Origin: Sacculina carcini
Lineage: Eukaryota > Arthropoda > Thecostraca > Sacculinidae
Reading direction: 5' to 3'
Length of the DNA stretch: 64,000 nt
Assembly: GCA_916048095.2 (NCBI GenBank)
Contig: OU696575.1
Span: forward strand, 4,125,501-4,189,500
Below are positions 1 to 10,859 of the stretch, piece after piece. A program made the translations under genes and the position numbers. The notes beneath the pieces were generated by a model. It ran no database searches. It worked only from the letters and a program-made list of their open reading frames with translations, and was not told the origin of the DNA. How positions within the stretch are numbered: the first letter of the stretch is position 1; each line of letters opens with the position of its first letter.

Positions 1-458
1 TAATAAGTTTAATTTGGTGTCGGAAAGATAGATGAAGATCGAGATATACACCAAGAAACCTTGTAATTTTCTTAAATTTGATAGGCGTGTCAGAAAGAAA
101 TAGAGATTGAAGCATTCGGTTGTCTGGAAGAATATTTTTTGAAGAGAGTGGCTGTTGTTTTGGCTGGGGAGATTTGGAGGCCCAAATGGGAGCATTTTTT
201 GTGGATGAGATCAATAACTGACTGGAGCCGACTCATCATTGAAGATAAATCAGTACCTGACATCCATATCACTATATCATCGGCGTACAGACAGCGTTTA
301 ATACCAGGTGGGAGATTTCTGACAACCTGTGATATCACGATATTGAAAATGGTGGGAGAAAGAACTCCTCCTTGGACGACACTATTTTCCTGGGGATAAG
401 TCTGATATAAATGTGTGGTACGAATCTGAAATGATCTCTTGGACAGATAGCCGGTGAA
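1..458 (-). pseudogene. I-like LINE A, ORF2 reverse transcriptase, C-terminal palm piece (leaves window at left)
   Basis: Minus-strand reading shows the second half of a non-LTR reverse transcriptase palm: a GYLSKRSFQ segment near 440, then VVQGGVLSPT near 360, then the catalytic CLYADDIVIW motif near 280 and the following helix QSVIDLIHKKC. The YADD aspartates are present. Reading continues off the left edge, so the 3' end of the element is outside the window. The right end at 458 is not natural: the same protein resumes at 11619 on the minus strand, and the two ends share the bases ccggtga, so this piece and 11619-15480 are one element split by an insertion. In-frame damage is not seen in this short piece except at the break. 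Family call (I/Jockey-like) rests on the ORF1 found at 14.4-15.5 kb. Confidence 0.85.
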
Positions 459-530
459 TCACCGGCTGGGCAGGAACCGGTTCGGACGATTCTGCTACGT
501 GGGTATTGGAACCGGGTTCGAGACTCGGAA

Positions 531-705
531 CCGGTTCTGGAACCGGGTCCACACGGTTCCGATTCTCGGATCCGAGTCCACACGGTTCCGATTCTTGGAA
601 CCGGGTCCACACGGTTCCTATTCTCGGACCCGGGTCCACACGGTTCCGATTCTCGGACCCGGGTCCACACGGTTCCGATTCTCGGACCCGGGTCCACACG
701 GATCT
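531..705. repeat. 29-bp minisatellite, about six units
   Basis: The word acacggttcc starts at 551, 580, 609, 638, 667 and again (diverged) near 696, an exact 29-bp period. The unit contains cggacccgggtccacacgg, and the last three units are almost identical while the first ones differ (cggatccgag, ttggaaccgg). It sits just inside the left terminus of the hAT-like element and the unit is built from the same GGAACCG/CGGTTCC words as the termini, so it probably expanded from subterminal transposase-binding-type repeats. All six frames read through it because the unit is free of stops; those frames are not genes. Confidence 0.9.
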
Positions 706-2175
706 TAGTATCAGGACTGACAGGAAAATGTTTGCGCCTTGCGCACACACTACATGCACACTACGGTGCGTTTTAGAATTAACGCAAATATGAAATTGCG
801 GTAAATGCAGTTTTTCACGTGTATTTAAAAATGCGTATTATATTGTCTTCTTTTTTCTGAAATACATGTACATTATTTGCAAGTAAGTCTGTGCGCGCAG
901 AGGCATATTACACGAGGAATAATACTAAATTTAATACATATTATTTATTACGCTTATTTTATTAAATATATTATTTTTTGGCGTATGATATTCCAAATTT
1001 GATTAAATAACCTTATTTTCAGCTAATTTGAGCGAAAGAGTATCGCATGAATGTTGATACAACATTTTTATAAATCTGCGTGAAAACTGCATCCTTTCCA
1101 TGGTGACTTGGTGGTTTCCATGGTGACAATAACAATTCAACAATCAAACAAACAAACAAACAACAATAATTTTAAAATCAAAGGCAGCCAATTATACGCT
1201 ACACGATCGCAATTTTACGACAAAATGGATGTTTCAACTTGACTTCCGGAAAAGGTTTTCTCATTGAATCCAATAAAATATACATTTTCGGAATCAGCAT
1301 GAAAAAATGTATCTACCCCAACTTGGTACTAGTTAAACTTTTGGAAAAGTAAAGAATCCACCCATTCTAATGCACACAAGCATACATGACCAAAGCTGTG
1401 ATCACGGCACATCGATCACATTTGACGTGTCGCCCACAAAGAATGTGAAAACCCATACAGGTGTGAACCAGGCGAGAAAGATGCCTGCTAAGTTTGTTTG
1501 TATCGAACGAAATGTGCGTGAAAATCCTGGAAGGAAGTCAGATTGTGTGGACATTGATGAATCCTGTCATATTTGTGTGGAAACCGTGTTTTCACTCAGA
1601 ATCTGTTATGACTGAAATCAGCAGGCTGACTTGGTTGTACGCGGCTAAGGACAAATAATTTGACAGTCAAAATGCCAGCGCCAGCATCTCAACTAGTGTT
1701 TGAGCTGTTTAGTTGAATCTAGTGAGGTCCACCGTGTACACTTGAGTGGTGAGTAAAGTTTGTTTTTGCCTTATTTTTATACATTATCATGCATAAATGT
1801 TTAATATTATAAATTGTTTGTACTTATTAAAATGGCATTATTATCAATTTCCCTCTTATTTTTTAGTTTCAATTTATTCTTAGTGCTCCAACATTAGTAG
1901 CGTAGCAGAGGGCCTTAGTAACCTTGCGATTATTACGAAAATGTTGACAATATTCATCATTGAATCTCATAATGATCACTCAATGAGGTCGTTAATGGGA
2001 AAATCACTCTTTTTTTGTTGAACTCGGCGTATATTTTATCATTTAAGCATTTAGTCATACTAATAACTAACATACTTCTTCCCAAATGTAACTTTATTTT
2101 AACCCGAGAACGCCCATTATATCGCTAATATGGAATTGTTGTGAAATTGCCAATATGCCTCGATATATAACTATT
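706..2175. other. Non-coding left interior of the hAT-like element
   Basis: No recognisable coding region. AT-rich DNA with a 4-bp caaa run near 1147-1162. A short plus-strand open frame at 1370-1615 (81 codons, Cys-rich in its second half) has no family resemblance I can name. A splice-donor-like GTGAGTAAAG occurs at about 1749. The last five bases (2171-2175, ctatt) are the left target duplication of the retroelement that follows. Confidence 0.5.
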
Positions 2176-2596
2176 TGTAACACAGCAATACACCCAGTTG
2201 ACGGTGCAGAAATAATTTATTGAGATAACCCAATAAAGCGGTAGGCAGAACAAATTGAAGCAACAATATTCAAATGCTGACGAAGAAAAACAAATAAACA
2301 CAATCTCACCGACAGCACCAAAAAGTAGACGTCTCAAATGTAACGAGCACAAACCCACAATCCGCTCTCAACGTACGCCTACAGATACCATAACAACACA
2401 TACACCGACACGCTCCGAATTCCCACTGCCCGCCAATTCCACCCACTCACGCGCGCCACCCGATTCGTTCCCAGTCATTCCGCACGCGCTCTCCAACTGA
2501 CGTCATCATCTAGCTCCGCCCCTCAACAAGACTCAGCTGAGCATTTCAGTCGAATCAAACGTGTCGTTCGCGAAACACTGCAGCTCGTCTACTACA
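2176..2596 (-). repeat. LTR1 (3' LTR of retroelement A)
   Basis: 421 bp, reading TGTAGTAG to GTTACA on the minus strand (TG to CA). Identical architecture to the copies at 6224 and 10272, with isolated substitutions. Contains, on the minus strand, an AATAAA near 2215-2220 and, upstream of it, a canonical CRE/ATF palindrome TGACGTCA at 2498-2505 beside a GC-box-like ggggcgga, which is a plausible U3 promoter arrangement (inference). Confidence 0.95.
2498..2505. promoter_or_regulatory. CRE/ATF-like palindrome TGACGTCA in LTR U3
   Basis: The perfect 8-bp cAMP-response-element palindrome is present at the same LTR offset in all three LTRs (2498, 6546, 10594), next to a GC-box-like motif in the promoter half of the minus-strand LTR. 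Known role of this motif is CREB/ATF binding; activity here is inferred only. Confidence 0.45.
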
Positions 2597-2603
2597 CCCC
2601 TCC
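2597..2603 (-). promoter_or_regulatory. Polypurine tract of retroelement A, unit 1
   Basis: On the minus strand the bases ggagggg lie immediately before the TGTAGTAG start of the 3' LTR, the expected place for the plus-strand primer. The same tract occurs at 6645-6651 for unit 2. Confidence 0.8.
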
Positions 2604-2632
2604 ATGATGACCTGTCATCACTAGCCTATCTC

Positions 2633-5542
2633 TCACGTAACGTAATCCTCCAGCCACTTCGGAGGTCTTCTCGATCTCGACGACGTTCTACGTGTAGCCG
2701 ACCCACTTGTGTGCTGCTCATCAGGTTCCTCACCGTCGTCGGATGTTTCCTCGGAAGTTTCGTCCAAGCTTTCTCTGAACAACCTTCGTATGTCCAGAGG
2801 ATGTCTCGGAACACCATTGACTAAAATGTTATTTGCCGAGCTTACTTTCGTTACTCGACCTCGTCTCCACGTCGATGTACATTTAGCGTCCGGAGGTTTG
2901 ACCAACACGTCGTCTCCTACTGAATACTCCGTCCGATCGGCCGTTGGTGTTGACTGTATAACCTTTACAGAAGGATGCCGCCATTTATATGAGAATAGCT
3001 CTCGACTGGGAGCTGACGATTCATGTATCCCCTTCCGCGGAGCGAGATTGTACCAGAAAACCATACGTAGAGGGCAGGAACTGCTACGTTGTGCCATGCG
3101 TTTAATCGTTCTGTGCTGTCGCTCTATAATACCATTACCCTCCGGCCGGTAGGCACATCGGAATAACTGAACCACATTCCATTGCCGACATAGAGCTGCG
3201 ACTGGATAAGATCTAAACCCTGAGCCATTATCCGAGAGCAATTCACTGACAGGTCCACGTTCTCTGAATACTTCATCGAGTATCTTGACAATTTCCGTCG
3301 CATTTTCCGAACGTACTTCCTTCCAAATAGCAAAACGGGATGGACCGCAGTCTATTAGTGTCATGTAGCATTTACCGCCATAATGTGTAGTGTCTACCGC
3401 CACCCTAGTCCAGTTCGTGCTCACTGCCACGGAGCCCTCTTCATGACTGACCGGAGCTGGATCCACACTTCGGCATTTTATGCAGCATCGAACACACTCC
3501 TCAACTTCACTGCGACTGATTGTCGAGTCGACCATACGTGCTAATCCCAGAGTCCTATCCACACCGAAGTGGTGCTGTCCATGTATTTCGCCGATCGAAA
3601 CTCCACATACTTCCTCAGGCTGAGCATCAGCAACTTTCAACCAGTTATCCGCCACCCTGGTGAGACTATCGGCTTTATTCTGTTCTGATCTAATGAAGTC
3701 AACTGAGAGCTCCAACTCATATTCCTCAACAAGGTGCTTGATCACTGAGAGTCTCCGTTTAACCAGCAACTCGGCTGTCCCACCACCGCGGACTCGTCTG
3801 TCATTTATCACACTTCGCAACCACCAAACTACTGTAGCTGAATCGGTCAATATTAGTATTTCACGCACTCCCCACTTGAGAGCGAGATTCACTCCTTTAA
3901 CAACCGCATCCAGTTCCGCAACGTTTATGTGAAGCTTATCGGATTTTTTATGCAGCCAAGCTGCATCCTCGACAATGTGCTCTTCAATTTCAACAGCAAC
4001 GCCCAACCCTATGGAACTGGCGTCACACCAAACCTTGCACTTCTTCGTACCTGAGACCGACCAGCGTCCTTTAACGGGATCAGCAGCACGCACACGTTGA
4101 ACAATATCCACCAATACACTGAGAGTTCTTTCATCAACAGCGTCATCCCATCGAGGCACGTCACACATTCTTTTAACAAAGCTACACGCAATCCTTAACC
4201 ATCCGCCAATTGGATAGTGTCCTGTGAGCTTGCCACACATCGAAAATAAATCCCTTTTTGTGACGCCATCCTCCATAGAAACACCCGGTAGATCGTTTCC
4301 TCGACTAAAATTCAACCCCCCGTCGCTTCCGTGACTCAAAGTTAGCCCAAGCACGCGACCACCGTCGATGTTTTCAGGTGTTTTTGCAACTAAACCAAAT
4401 GTTCTCAAATGTTCCACCACCTTATCCGCAGATATTATACTTTCATCGACAATGATGTCATCGATATAGCTATCGGTAACTCGGCATATCGTATCATCAC
4501 GCTGCAACACCCATCTCACAATCTTTGTCATTATCCTGGGAGCAGAAGAGAGTCCGAAGCCCAGCCGAGTGAGACAATATAATTTGTTCTTGTATCTCAC
4601 CAGCTGAAAGCTCCACAATCGCTTATCCACTCGAATTTGTAAATAAGCAGATTTTAGGTCGACTAGCTTCTGTGGCCCTCGACGTCTCCGCCAGATTCTT
4701 ATCGTCTCATCACATACGCTCACGTCATGTCCCGGGTGATTTTGAACATATTCATTTAATTCTCGGTAGTCCAAAACTGGGCGGACTTTGTTTTTGTTAA
4801 GTTGCTCAACGGGGAGAAGAGGTAACGTACCTCCCGCATCTCCGTAGCAAGGTCGTAACCAGCCGCTCTCTATCCATTCCTCGATAGCTGACTCGAACAT
4901 TTTTTAACTCTCTGGAGATAATTTTTTGTCGTATTGATCCACCGTGTTCCTAAGGACTGGCGGGTATTCTTTCCATTTCCACGATACCGTCCATACATCC
5001 CCATCGAACACGGCACAAACATCTGTATCATTGATTTCGGCCGTACACGGTCTCTGCCTTTGACACCTGTATTCATCTGTACGTGGCAGCGTCGAGTCCG
5101 CGATAGCGCACGTATGATCCACCCTGGAAACGGTCTCATTCAAACTTTTCGCTGTACTTAGAAACTCCACACCACCGGGCTTGATAATCACCCCTCCAAG
5201 TGCATTTATCACATCGACACCGAGAATAACCGAAAGTCCGTCAAACAACTTCGATGCAACAATACAATTGACGCGAGAAGAAATACCACCGACTTTCAGA
5301 TCAATATCAGCATAGCCCAAACAATCTACTCGGCTTCCGTCAACTGCTAACACAGAACAACACCCTGCACATTGATCACAAAATCTACACAACACAATCG
5401 TTTTCGTACAGCCTGTGTCAATCAGGCCACGCACGCAAAATCCGTTCACTTCAACGTCGATTATCGGCAGCGCCGTCATTGTTCCGACGGGAGAACTTCC
5501 GGCGCAGACGTTCTCCCGCTTCCGTTTCCCTGCTCGCGACAA
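2633..5542 (-). pseudogene. pol: Retroelement A unit 1: protease-RT-RNase H-integrase, one nonsense codon
   Basis: Aspartic protease motif GLIDTGCTKTIV near 5430, then RT with VRPVLDYRELNEY, DLKSAYLQIRVD, GLSSAPRIMTK and catalytic SYIDDIIVD (about 4450), RNase H with WCDASSIGLGV and LTDSATVVWW, and integrase with a Cys-rich zinc region (CVRCCIKC), VAVDTTHY, LSDNGSGF and IIERQHR, the three catalytic acids all present. The reading ends at 2633 in WLEDYVT, close to the LTR. A TAA at 4904-4906, just before the RT, breaks it; unit 2 has TCA (Ser) at this place. The frame is entered from gag by -1 shift; there is no good ATG at its start. Clade within Ty3/gypsy not determined. Confidence 0.9.
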
Positions 5543-6204
5543 AATCGTGATATGTGGCCATTTTTACCACAGTTCCAGCATGTCACATTTCTGGGCACAT
5601 TGCAAAAACGGGCTATGTGAGAGCCGCCACAGTTAAAACAAGAGATTCCTTTGGCTTTATTTTCGCGAAATTGTGGTCGCACTGAACGCCGTCCCTCTGA
5701 TGAAACCATACACACATCACTTCCCTCGGCAACGAGCGCTCTCACTCGTTGCAAAATAGTGGGCAAATCCAGTGAGTCGACTTTAGTGAGGGCTCTGATT
5801 TCTTTCGATACTTCATTCGGTAATCCCACTACAAACGCCTACTTTAGTAACTCTTCACTCTCAACTCCAGCGAGCTTGGCAAGTTTGCGTAATTCAGACA
5901 GATACACATCGACTGAAACTCCCTTGTTCCACTTGCACGATATAAACTTTTCGTACGCAACAAAACTATTTACTGCAAAAGCGTCGTTCAACACCTTCTT
6001 TATCGCATTCATATCTTTTTTATCATCCTCTGCCATTTCCATATACACACTGAACGCTGAGCCTTCAAGAAACAGCGGGACAATGGTAGACAAATCATCG
6101 ATCCCCTTCAGAGACGCGACCAATTCCACTTTATTGAGCCATTGCACAATATCTCCATGTCCATCATACGGCTGTAAAACATCACTCAGTTTTACATTTG
6201 CCAT
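5476..6204 (-). pseudogene. gag: Retroelement A unit 1: gag with internal amber codon
   Basis: The ATG at 6204 (MANVKLSDVLQPYDG) lies only 19 nt after the 5' LTR of this unit. Residues 1-121 form a capsid-like helical domain (IVQWLNKVELVA, YEKFISCKW). A TAG at 5839-5841 interrupts the frame, which continues in the same register (GLPNEVSKEIRALTKV) to two CCHC zinc knuckles, CFNCGGSHIARFC and CWNCGKNGHISRFC, and a natural end at 5476. Gag thus overlaps the protease frame by about 67 nt. The heptamer GGGAAAC at 5530-5524, in gag register G GGA AAC, lies in the overlap and would give the -1 shift into pol. The same TAG exists in unit 2. Confidence 0.85.
5524..5530 (-). promoter_or_regulatory. Putative -1 ribosomal frameshift site GGGAAAC (gag-pro)
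   Basis: In gag register the sequence reads G GGA AAC, fitting the X XXY YYZ rule of simultaneous-slippage sites; it sits inside the gag/pro overlap (5476-5542), and a -1 slip lands in the protease-RT frame. The same heptamer is at 9578-9572 in unit 2. GGGAAAC is a slippery heptamer known from retroviral gag-pro junctions. Confidence 0.65.
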
Positions 6205-6223
6205 TGCTGCGGCCGGAATAGCT

Positions 6224-6644
6224 TGTAACACAGCAATACACCCAGTTGACGGTGCAGAAATAATTTATTGAGATAACCCAATAAAGCGGTAGGCAGAACA
6301 AATTGAAGCAACAATATTCAAATGCTGACGAAGAAAAACAAATAAACACAATCTCACCGACAGCACCAAAAAGTAGACGTCTCAAATGTAACGAGCACAA
6401 ACCCACAATCCGCTCTCAACGTACGCCTACAGATACCACAACAACACATACACCGACACGCTCCGAATTCCCACTGCCCGCCAATTCCACCCACTCACGC
6501 GCGCCACCCGATTCGTTCCCAGTCATTCCGCACGCGCTCTCCAACTGACGTCATCATCTAGCTCCGCCCCTCAACAAGACTCAGCTGAGCATTTCAGTCG
6601 AATCAAACGTGTCGTTCGCGAAACACTGCAGCTCGTCTACTACA
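6224..6644 (-). repeat. LTR2 (shared middle LTR of retroelement A)
   Basis: 421-bp LTR serving as 5' LTR of unit 1 and 3' LTR of unit 2. Not flanked by the ctatt duplication, which shows that it was not inserted on its own. Carries the same CRE palindrome (6546-6553). Confidence 0.95.
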
Positions 6645-6680
6645 CCCCTCCATGATGACCTGTCATCACTAGCCTATCTC

Positions 6681-9590
6681 TCACGTAACGTAATCCTCCA
6701 GCCACTTCGGAGGTCTTCTCGATCTCGACGACGTTCTACGTGTAGCCGACCCACTTGTGTGCTGCTCATCAGGTTCCTCACCGTCGTCGGATGTTTCCTC
6801 GGAAGTTTCGTCCAAGCTTTCTCTGAACAACCTTCGTATGTCCAGAGGATGTCTCGGAACACCATTGACTAAAATGTTATTTGCCGAGCTTACTTTCGTT
6901 ACTCGACCTCGTCTCCACGTCGATGTACATTTAGCGTCCGGAGGTTTGACCAACACGTCGTCTCCTACTGAATACTCCGTCCGATCGGCCGTTGGTGTTG
7001 ACTGTATAACCTTTACAGAAGGATGCCGCTATTTATATGAGAATAGCTCTCGACTGGGAGCTGACGATTCATGTATCCCCTTCCGCGGAGCGAGATTGTA
7101 CCAGAAAACCATACGTAGAGGGCAGGAACTGCTACGTTGTGCCATGCGTTTAATCGTTCTGTGCTGTCGCTCTATAATACAATTACCCTCCGGCCGGTAG
7201 GCACATCGGAATAACTGAACCACATTCCATTGCCGACATAGAGCTGCGACTGGATAAGATCTAAACCCTGAGCCATTATCCGAGAGCAATTCACTGACAG
7301 GTCCACGTTCTCTGAATACTTCATCGAGTATCTTGACAATTTCCGTCGCATTTTCCGAACGTACTTCCTTCCAAATAGCAAAACGGGATGGACCGCAGTC
7401 TATTAGTGTCATGTAGCATTTACCGCCATAATGTGTAGTGTCTACCGCCACCCTAGTCCAGTTCGTGCTCACTGCCACGGAGCCCTCTTCATGACTGACC
7501 GGAGCTGGATCCACACTTCGGCATTTTATGCAGCATCGAACACACTCCTCAACTTCACTGCGACTGATTGTCGAGTCGACCATACGTGCTAATCCCAGAG
7601 TCCTATCCACACCGAAGTGGTGCTGTCCATGTATTTCGCCGATCGAAACTCCACATACTTCCTCAGGCTGAGCATCAGCAACTTTCAACCAGTTATCCGC
7701 CACCCTGGTGAGACTATCGGCTTTATTCTGTTCTGATCTAATGAAGTCAACTGAGAGCTCCAACTCATATTCCTCAACAAGGTGCTTGATCACTGAGAGT
7801 CTCCGTTTAACCAGCAACTCGGCTGTCCCACCACCGCGGACTCGTCTGTCATGTATCACACTTCGCAACCACCAAACTACTGTAGCTGAATCGGTCAATA
7901 TTAGTATTTCACGCACTCCCCACTTGAGAGCGAGATTCACTCCTTTAACAACCGCATCCAGTTCCGCAACGTTTATGTGAAGCTTATCGGATTTTTTATG
8001 CAGCCAAGCTGCATCCTCGACGATGTGCTCTTCAATTTCAACAGCAACGCCCAACCCTATGGAACTGGCGTCACACCAAACCTTGCACTTCTTCGTACCT
8101 GAGACCGACCAGCGTCCTTTAACGGGATCAGCAGCACGCACACGTTGAACAATATCCACCAATACACTGAGAGTTCTTTCATCAACAGCGTCATCCCATC
8201 GAGGCACGTCACACATTCTTTTAACAAAGCTACACGCAATCCTTAACCATCCGCCAATTGGATAGTGTCCTGTGAGCTTGCCACACATCGAAAATAAATC
8301 CCTTTTTGTGACGCCATCCTCCATAGAAACACCCGGTAGATCGTTTCCTCGACTAAAATTCAACCCCCCGTCGCTTCCGTGACTCAAAGTTAGCCCAAGC
8401 ACGCGACCACCGTCGATGTTTTCAGGTGTTTTTGCAACTAAACCAAATGTTCTCAAATGTTCCACCACCTTATCCGCAGATATTATACTTTCATCGACAA
8501 TGATGTCATCGATATAGCTATCGGTAACTCGGCATATCGTATCATCACGCTGCAACACCCATCTCACAATCTTTGTCATTATCCTGGGAGCAGAAGAGAG
8601 TCCGAAGCCCAGCCGAGTGAGACAATATAATTTGTTCTTGTATCTCACCAGCTGAAAGCTCCACAATCGCTTATCCACTCGAATTTGTAAATAAGCAGAT
8701 TTTAGGTCGACTAGCTTCTGTGGCCCTCGACGTCTCCGCCAGATTCTTATCGTCTCATCACATACGCTCACGTCATGTCCCGGGTGATTTTGAACATATT
8801 CATTTAATTCTCGGTAGTCCAAAACTGGGCGGACTTTGTTTTTGTTAAGTTGCTCAACGGGGAGAAGAGGTAACGTACCTCCCGCATCTCCGTACCAAGG
8901 TCGTAACCAGCCGCTCTCTATCCATTCCTCGATAGCTGACTCGAACATTTTTGAACTCTCTGGAGATAATTTTTTGTCGTATTGATCCACCGTGTTCCTA
9001 AGGACTGGCGGGTATTCTTTCCATTTCCACGATACCGTCCATACATCCCCATCGAACACGGCACAAACATCTGTATCATTGATTTCGGCCGTACACGGTC
9101 TCTGCCTTTGACACCTGTATTCATCTGTACGTGGCAGCGTCGAGTCCGCGATAGCGCACGTATGATCCACCCTGGAAACGGTCTCATTCAAACTTTTCGC
9201 TGTACTTAGAAACTCCACACCACCGGGCTTGATAATCACCCCTCCAAGTGCATTTATCACATCGACACCGAGAATAACCGAAAGTCCGTCAAACAACTTC
9301 GATGCAACAATACAATTGACGCGAGAAGAAATACCACCGACTTTCAGATCAACATCAGCATAGCCCAAACAATCTACTCGGCTTCCGTCAACTGCTAACA
9401 CAGAACAACACCCTGCACATTGATCACAAAATCTACACAACACAATCGTTTTCGTACAGCCTGTGTCAATCAGGCCACACACGCAAAATCCGTTCACTTC
9501 AACGTCGATTATCGGCAGCGCCGTCATTGTTCCGACGGGAGAACTTCCGGCGCAGACGTTCTCCCGCTTCCGTTTCCCTGCTCGCGACAA
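6681..9590 (-). pseudogene. pol: Retroelement A unit 2: protease-RT-RNase H-integrase, one nonsense codon
   Basis: Same domain order and motifs as unit 1 (GLIDTGCTKTIV protease, SYIDDIIVD RT, WCDASSIGLGV RNase H, LSDNGSGF integrase). Here the position that is stopped in unit 1 is Ser, so protease through most of integrase is open from 9590 to 7032. A TAG at 7029-7031 replaces the TGG (Trp) of unit 1 in the sequence after ELFSYK, cutting off the integrase C-terminal part, which stays open from there to 6681. Another difference is IIERQ context Cys for Gly (GNCIIE against GNGIIE). So unit 1 and unit 2 have different single lesions in pol. Confidence 0.9.
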
Positions 9591-10252
9591 AATCGTGATA
9601 TGTGGCCATTTTTACCACAGTTCCAGCATGTCACATTTCTGGGCACATTGCAAAAACGGGCTATGTGAGAGCCGCCACAGTTAAAACAAGAGATTCCTTT
9701 GGCTTTATTTTCGCGAAATTGTGATCGCACTGAACGCCGTCCCTCTGATGAAACCATACACACATCACTTCCCTCGGCAACGAGCGCTCTCACTCGTTGC
9801 AAAATAGTGGGCAAATCCAGTGAGTCGACTTTAGTGAGGGCTCTGATTTCTTTCGATACTTCATTCGGTAATCCCACTACAAACGCCTACTTTAGTAACT
9901 CTTCACTCTCAACTCCAGCGAGCTTGGCAAGTTTGCGTAATTCAGACAGATACACATCGACTGAAACTCCCTTGTTCCACTTGCACGATATAAACTTTTC
10001 GTACGCAACAAAACTATTTACTGCAAAAGCGTCGTTCAACACCTTCTTTATCGCATTCATATCTTTTTTATCATCCTCTGCCATTTCCATATACACACTG
10101 AACGCTGAGCCTTCAAGAAACAGCGGGACAATGGTAGACAAATCATCGATCCCCTTCAGAGACGCGACCAATTCCACTTTATTGAGCCATTGCACAATAT
10201 CTCCATGTCCATCATACGGCTGTAAAACATCACTCAGTTTTACATTTGCCAT
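9524..10252 (-). pseudogene. gag: Retroelement A unit 2: gag with the same internal amber codon
   Basis: ATG at 10252, again 19 nt past the LTR. The N-terminal 121 residues are the same as in unit 1; TAG at 9887-9889 at the identical codon; the frame then resumes to the two CCHC knuckles and ends at 9524, overlapping the pol frame. The GGGAAAC heptamer is at 9578-9572. Because both units share the amber codon it was present before the tandem arose, or is a functional readthrough stop. Confidence 0.85.
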
Positions 10253-10271
10253 TGCTGCTGCCGGAATAGCT

Positions 10272-10692
10272 TGTAACACAGCAATACACCCAGTTGACGG
10301 TGCAGAAATAATTTATTGAGAGAACCCAATAAAGCGGTAGGCAGAACAAATTGAAGCAACAATATTCAAATGCTGACGAAGAAAAACAAATAAACACAAT
10401 CTCACCGACAGCACCAAAAAGTAGACGTCTCAAATGTAACGAGCACAAACTCACAATCCGCTCTCAACGTACGCCTACAGATACCACAACAACACATACA
10501 CCGACACGCTCCGAATTCCCACTGCCCGCCAATTCCACCCACTCACGCGCGCCACCCGATTCGTTCCCAGTCATTCCGCACGCGCTCTCCAACTGACGTC
10601 ATCATCTAGCTCCGCCCCTCAACAAGACTCAGCTGAGCATTTCAGTCGAATCAAACGTGTCGTTCGCGAAACACTGCAGCTCGTCTACTACA
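10272..10692 (-). repeat. LTR3 (5' LTR of retroelement A)
   Basis: 421 bp, outermost right LTR, followed by the ctatt duplication at 10693-10697. Differs from LTR1 and LTR2 by single bases (for example agaaccc for agataaccc near 10320). The sequence after its minus-strand end (10271 downward) does not start with TGG, so no ordinary tRNA primer site is seen. Confidence 0.95.
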
Positions 10693-10859
10693 CTATTCAA
10701 ATCCATATTTTTCACATTTTCCATTTCACGTCTCCCGAGAAGTGAATCCATTATCATGGTGGAGGGACCGAGTGTTGTTACTGCCTTGACTACATGAAGT
10801 GGCGACAAAATATTTGTGCACACCGGCATCTTCCGTTCCATCTGAACGTTTATTTTCAA
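10693..10859 (-). other. Short unidentified reading frame interrupted by retroelement A
   Basis: A minus-strand ATG at 10859 opens a frame (MKINVQMERKMPVCTNIL) that reaches the ctatt duplication and, across the inserted array, would go on at 2175 for about 16 more codons to a stop near 2123. Total about 71 codons. I recognise no family; it may be an exon scrap of the hAT-like element or simply chance. Confidence 0.3.

Larger units (their letters stand above)
2176..10692 (-). mobile_element. Tandem gypsy-type LTR retroelement A: three LTRs, two internal units
   Basis: Three 421-bp LTRs at 2176-2596, 6224-6644 and 10272-10692 alternate with two near-identical internal regions (2597-6223 and 6645-10271), repeat period 4048 bp. 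The whole array is flanked by one 5-bp target duplication, ctatt, at 2171-2175 and 10693-10697, while no such duplication sits at the middle LTR, so the array behaves as one insertion or a later unequal exchange between LTRs. Transcription direction is minus: LTR3 is the 5' LTR and LTR1 the 3' LTR. Order gag, protease, RT, RNase H, integrase is that of Ty3/gypsy elements. Only scattered substitutions separate the two units. No envelope-like frame is present. Confidence 0.95.

Noticed and set aside
531-705. CRISPR-like array (29-bp repeats)
   Set aside because: Units are head-to-tail with no unique spacers, and the context is eukaryotic transposon DNA; it is a minisatellite.
454-793. Overlapping open frames over the minisatellite on both strands
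   Set aside because: They exist only because the 29-bp unit lacks stops in all frames; Pro/Gly/Arg repeat peptides with no family.
2255-2500. LTR-encoded small protein repeated at 6303 and 10351
   Set aside because: The frame is antisense to the element, lies wholly in the LTR and has no recognisable motif; it recurs because the LTR does.
10253-10300. Self-priming in retroelement A
   Set aside because: Only a 7-nt complement (cagcaat with attgctg) exists around the LTR end; too short to claim.
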